Positions 60,901 to 64,000 of a stretch of 64,000 bases of DNA are shown piece after piece. The position numbers were made by a program, and so were the translations under genes. Position 1 is the stretch's first letter; every line of letters starts with the position of its first letter. The notes under the pieces are model-generated. The model was not told the DNA's origin. It did no database searches and saw only the letters and a list, made by a program, of their open reading frames with translations. The stretch covers positions 6,989,116 through 7,053,115 of the forward strand of contig NC_051121.1 of the NCBI RefSeq assembly GCF_014839805.1, in the 5' to 3' direction. Origin of the DNA: Manduca sexta. Lineage: Eukaryota; Arthropoda; Insecta; Lepidoptera; Sphingidae.

Positions 60901-62037
60901 CGAATTGTAGCATATACACATCAAAATAATTTTAAAGACAATAGTTTTAAATATTTATAGATTTAATTGATTTATGGTAAGCGGCTTCAACATTTATTAT
61001 CTATATTAAAGAAATTGCTGGTCTATGGTTGATGTCAATTTGACGTTTATCATTTAATGTTTCTCGCTATTTACCTACGCACTTTGGTGAAATAATTAAA
61101 AATAAACTGTGAATTACGTACGAAGTGCATAAGTTGGGACGAGTATTGAGTTTTGGTGATTTTCTACATAACTGTGAGTGAATTTCCATGTTAAGCGGTT
61201 CTCCGTGTTTTGTTTCAACAGCAATTTCGATAACTTGTGTTTCCTTCGGTTATAATGAATTCTTACGTATTCTTGCTGATTTTTTTTGCATTTATAGTAT
61301 AAATGATATGTTGTTGAATCACATATCTGCACGTAAATATAGTTTATGACGTGATTTTTACCAGGTAACGTTTTATAAATCGGTCAGTGACATCACAGCT
61401 AGTCACTCCACGTAGATTATGTTTAGCTATAAAACGTCGATTTACGATTTACTTTTAATGTTACCAGATAGTTAGTGGTAGTAATTTGCTACATTAACTA
61501 ACATCTGTATCCAGGTTGTATAGTAGCGGCGTATTGTATGATTTATCTTATCATACTTGTGTAATCTGTTTTCTGATTAGATGACGCGATTTCGTGTTTG
61601 GAGTTCCAATTAGATCATTACCCAACTTATCAATGCATTGCCCTTTGTGGTTGCCCCATTTGTCGGTATGCACTTCAATTTCATTGCAGTTGGTTTGTTT
61701 GTCTGGTTATGTTATCAATATTGTACTTGTACATTTTGTTTTATAACAAGAGGTATATTTAGGTAATTACGGGACTATTGCTCCGCATATTTATGAGATT
61801 TTGGATTTCATGCATATATTCTATCTTCAGAGTTTTCAAAATATATGCTGTTTAAATATATTGGTATGAAAGTTGAAAATATTATACATGATTCCAAAAA
61901 TGTTATATTTCCTTTTAAATTGTAAATACATGTTACATACATTACATGATAATGAGAGGAAATTTAACCACATAGACAAAGGCATTTTAACTTAAATGAT
62001 TTCAGTAATATTTTTAATATGGCTGTAATTTTTGCAG
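57927..62037. other. divergent intergenic region vermilion / PP2C
   Basis: Spacer of 4.1 kb, AT-rich. It contains a SINE-2 copy (60160-60412) and presumably the PP2C promoter with an untranslated first exon. A small palindrome TGTCAATTTGACG near 61033 resembles the GTCAA cluster before cathepsin A. Open frames at 58062-58688 have no recognisable features and are not called. Confidence 0.5.
60160..60412 (+). mobile_element. SINE-2, diverged full-length copy
   Basis: tRNA-like head (TGATGGCGTTGCTGTA, box B-like AGGTTCGAATTTGAGG) followed by the SINE-2 body and the tail 'gacgaaaagtgggtgccccg' and 'ccccttcgg'. It matches the reverse complement of 33465-33722 with many substitutions. Confidence 0.65.
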
Positions 62038-62041
62038 AGTA

Positions 62042-64000
62042 ATGGGGCAGACCCTATCAGAGCCTGTGACAGAAAAGCAATCATCAACATGTCAAGACAC
62101 TCGGTTCTTGGTGGGCTCCTCCTGCATGCAAGGATGGAGGGTGTCCATGGACGACTCGCACACTCACATACTATCTCTGCCTGATGATCCTGGCACGGCA
62201 TTCTTTGCAGTATACGATGGACATGGCGGTAATAATAATATAATGTCACATCTACACCAGTTTTCCGAATTAGCTCTTGACTGAAATAGTAGATGGAAGA
62301 ATAAACAAGGACTTTGCCCTAGATATCACATGTGTGGTAAAAAAAATAAAATTTTGGGTGATGTTTATGACCAATAACTTCGGTAAAATAAATGTAATGC
62401 ATGCATGTAGGAAAATTATGTATTGTAAAATATATAACGCAATATCATGTGGTGATATGCAATGTAATATTATGTCATGTTTTGGATTGATTATACATGC
62501 ACACACTCACACCTTTCATTCCTGAAGAGTTTGCAGAGGTGCAACTGGTGTATCCAATTTATGCTGTGTGTATTCCATCATCATGATGCAATACCTCACT
62601 ACTGCAGTTGTACTATAAATCAAAGCCACTGGAGCAGTATGTAATTAACAGTGATTTAAATAATTACTGTAAAATTTAAATAATGTTCATTTAAATTTAA
62701 TTTGTAATATAGCAATAAAGTTTGTTTCAAAATAACAGTATATATATAAAAAAAAATAAAGTACAAACCATTCTTGTTTATAATAATAAATATAAAGCCA
62801 CAAGAAATGTTATAAAATTCTTTAATATATTTTTATACAATTATATAAAGCCGAAGAGTTTGTTTGTTTGTTTGAACATGCTAGTCTTGTCAACTTCTGG
62901 TTCAAAGTAAAAAAATATTTTATTGTGGGATAGCCCATTTATCCAGGAAAACTATAGGCTATATAACATCACACCAAGACTAATAGAAGTAGAGCACTAA
63001 TGAAAAATGTTAGAAAACGGGTGCTGCAAAAACAGTTAAGCATTAATGATGTATGACGGAATTACGAGTATATATCTTAATAAAGACTCTGCTTTCACTC
63101 AATCTATTGTAAATTTTAGGATCAAATATAGCTGAATATGCTGGGAAACATCTCCACAAGTTTATCACAGCACGGCCAGAATATCACCTTGGCAATATAG
63201 AAGAGGCTTTAAAACAGGTAATTGTTGTATATTGTTTGTTAATCCAATATGAAATTGCATATAAGCATAAACCTAAAGCCAATAAAACTTTGGACACAAA
63301 GGAAAGCTGGAGGAGTGGGATTGTATTCCATGAATAATAAAATAAATAATGGTGCATATTTTTATATGAACTCACTCGCTCCTAGCTCAGTGCATTGTAA
63401 ATCACACACCAAATACCTTATGGTTGAGTGTGCCAAAAGCATTAATGGCTTCTAAAAGATATTCTATAATAGCTTGTATTGATTAGAAAGTTTACTGATC
63501 CATATGTTATATAGCCACAATAAAATTTTACCGAAATTCCAGGGTTTCCTAGACCTAGACCAGGCTATGTTGGAGGAAGACATGCTGCAGGAGAAGGTGG
63601 CCGGCAGCACGGCGGTGGTGGTGCTCATTAAGGACAACACGCTGTATTGCGCCAATGTTGGTGATTCGAGGGCCGTTGCCAGTGTTAGAGGCACGGTAAG
63701 TAGAGTGTTGTTCTTGTATGTTTCGCTGTTGGTATTTGTGCCTATGAAAGCGGCGATAGTCTAGTTGGGAGTGTAACAAACTGCCGAGACGAATATCCGC
63801 AGTTTCAAAACTCAAGGGCATGCACCACTGACTTCTCAAGTTATGTGTATAATATACTTTGTGAATGCATGCATTATTAGTGAAGGAAAACATCGTGAGG
63901 AAATCTGCATAGTTGAGAAGTTCTCCAAGAATTTTTATATAACTTCGTTTTTATTTCTTGCTTTTCTTAATTCATCATCATCGCAGAATGTAACTGTTGA
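62042..64000 (+). CDS. PP2C/PPM-family protein phosphatase, 5' part (leaves by the right edge)
   Basis: Coding exons 62042-62228, 63120-63217, 63543-63695, and a probable fourth beginning 63987 (acceptor TCGCAG, frame reading NVTV). Phases agree. The start is ATG 62042, directly after an acceptor (TTTTGCAG, 62037), so a non-coding first exon lies upstream. PPM enzymes are Mn/Mg-dependent Ser/Thr phosphatases of the cytosol and nucleus. Marks seen: an N-terminal MGQTLSEPV with Gly2 (possible myristoylation), GSSCMQGWR (Arg33, phosphate binding), MDDSH (residues 36-40), FFAVYDGHGG (Asp59 metal ligand) and GSTAVVVLIKDNTLYCANVGDSRAVAS. It resembles the insect Ppm1-like branch. The usual MED motif reads MDD here, Asp37 replacing the common Glu. 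The C-terminal half is outside the window. Confidence 0.93.
62229..63119 (+). other. PP2C intron 1
   Basis: Intron of 891 bp. It holds a SINE-2 fragment (62478-62605, minus) and a Helitron family 1 5' portion (62828-63085, plus: 'ttatataaagccgaagagtt', 'tatgacggaatt'). Confidence 0.6.
62828..63085 (+). mobile_element. Helitron family 1 fragment
   Basis: Shares 'tatataaagccgaagagttt', 'ggctatataacatcacacca' and 'ttaatgatgtatgacgg' with the vermilion-intron copies. One monomer unit only; the 3' hairpin and CTAG are missing. Confidence 0.65.
63750..63937 (+). repeat. SINE-1, head and partial body
   Basis: Starts GCGGCGATAGTCTAGTTGGG (box A region), with a box B-like 'gcagtttcaaaactcaag' and 'aaaacatcgtgaggaaatct'. 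It stops before the 3' half. It lies in PP2C intron 3. Confidence 0.7.

Overview
The window is AT-rich eukaryotic DNA that reads as a moth or butterfly (Lepidoptera) nuclear genome. The reasons are intron-split genes with GT-AG junctions, very short TC...CTAG Helitrons, two tRNA-headed SINE families, hAT-type MITEs with 8-bp target duplications, and protein sequences of insect type. I found no prokaryotic, viral or organellar genes. All gene models below were assembled by hand from splice signals, codon phase and protein-family resemblance; no database search was possible.

Layout, left to right: (1) 1-2146, minus strand: 5' part of an unrecognised coiled-coil gene running off the left edge. 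(2) 4095-11990, plus: ENOX (ecto-NOX disulfide-thiol exchanger) homologue, nine coding exons, 647 aa. (3) 12797-27963, plus: cathepsin O-like cysteine protease A, six coding exons, 388 aa, with a 10.9-kb second intron full of transposon debris. (4) 31165-35954, plus: a diverged tandem paralogue, cathepsin O-like B, six exons with the same intron phases, 349 aa. (5) 39065-41565, plus: galactose mutarotase (aldose 1-epimerase), five coding exons, 360 aa, with a recognisable TATA/initiator promoter and a 5' UTR exon. (6) 57335-42067, minus: tryptophan 2,3-dioxygenase (vermilion), ten coding exons, 401 aa. (7) 62042-64000, plus: 5' part of a PP2C/PPM metal-dependent phosphatase, leaving by the right edge.

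The genes do not form a pathway. The one clear cluster relationship is the cathepsin O tandem duplication. GALM and vermilion converge tail to tail with nearly touching poly(A) signals.

The non-coding space is dominated by mobile elements. Notable are two ~1.0-kb Helitrons in inverted orientation in vermilion intron 1, each with five ~123-bp tandem units; a hAT MITE with a perfect 8-bp duplication abutting the likely vermilion start site; a 367-bp near-perfect palindrome in cathepsin A intron 2; and a Tc1/mariner-type transposase fossil. I did not find a wholly new biological system. The best leads are the long inverted Helitron pair, the palindrome, the promoter-inserted MITE, and the diverged second cathepsin.
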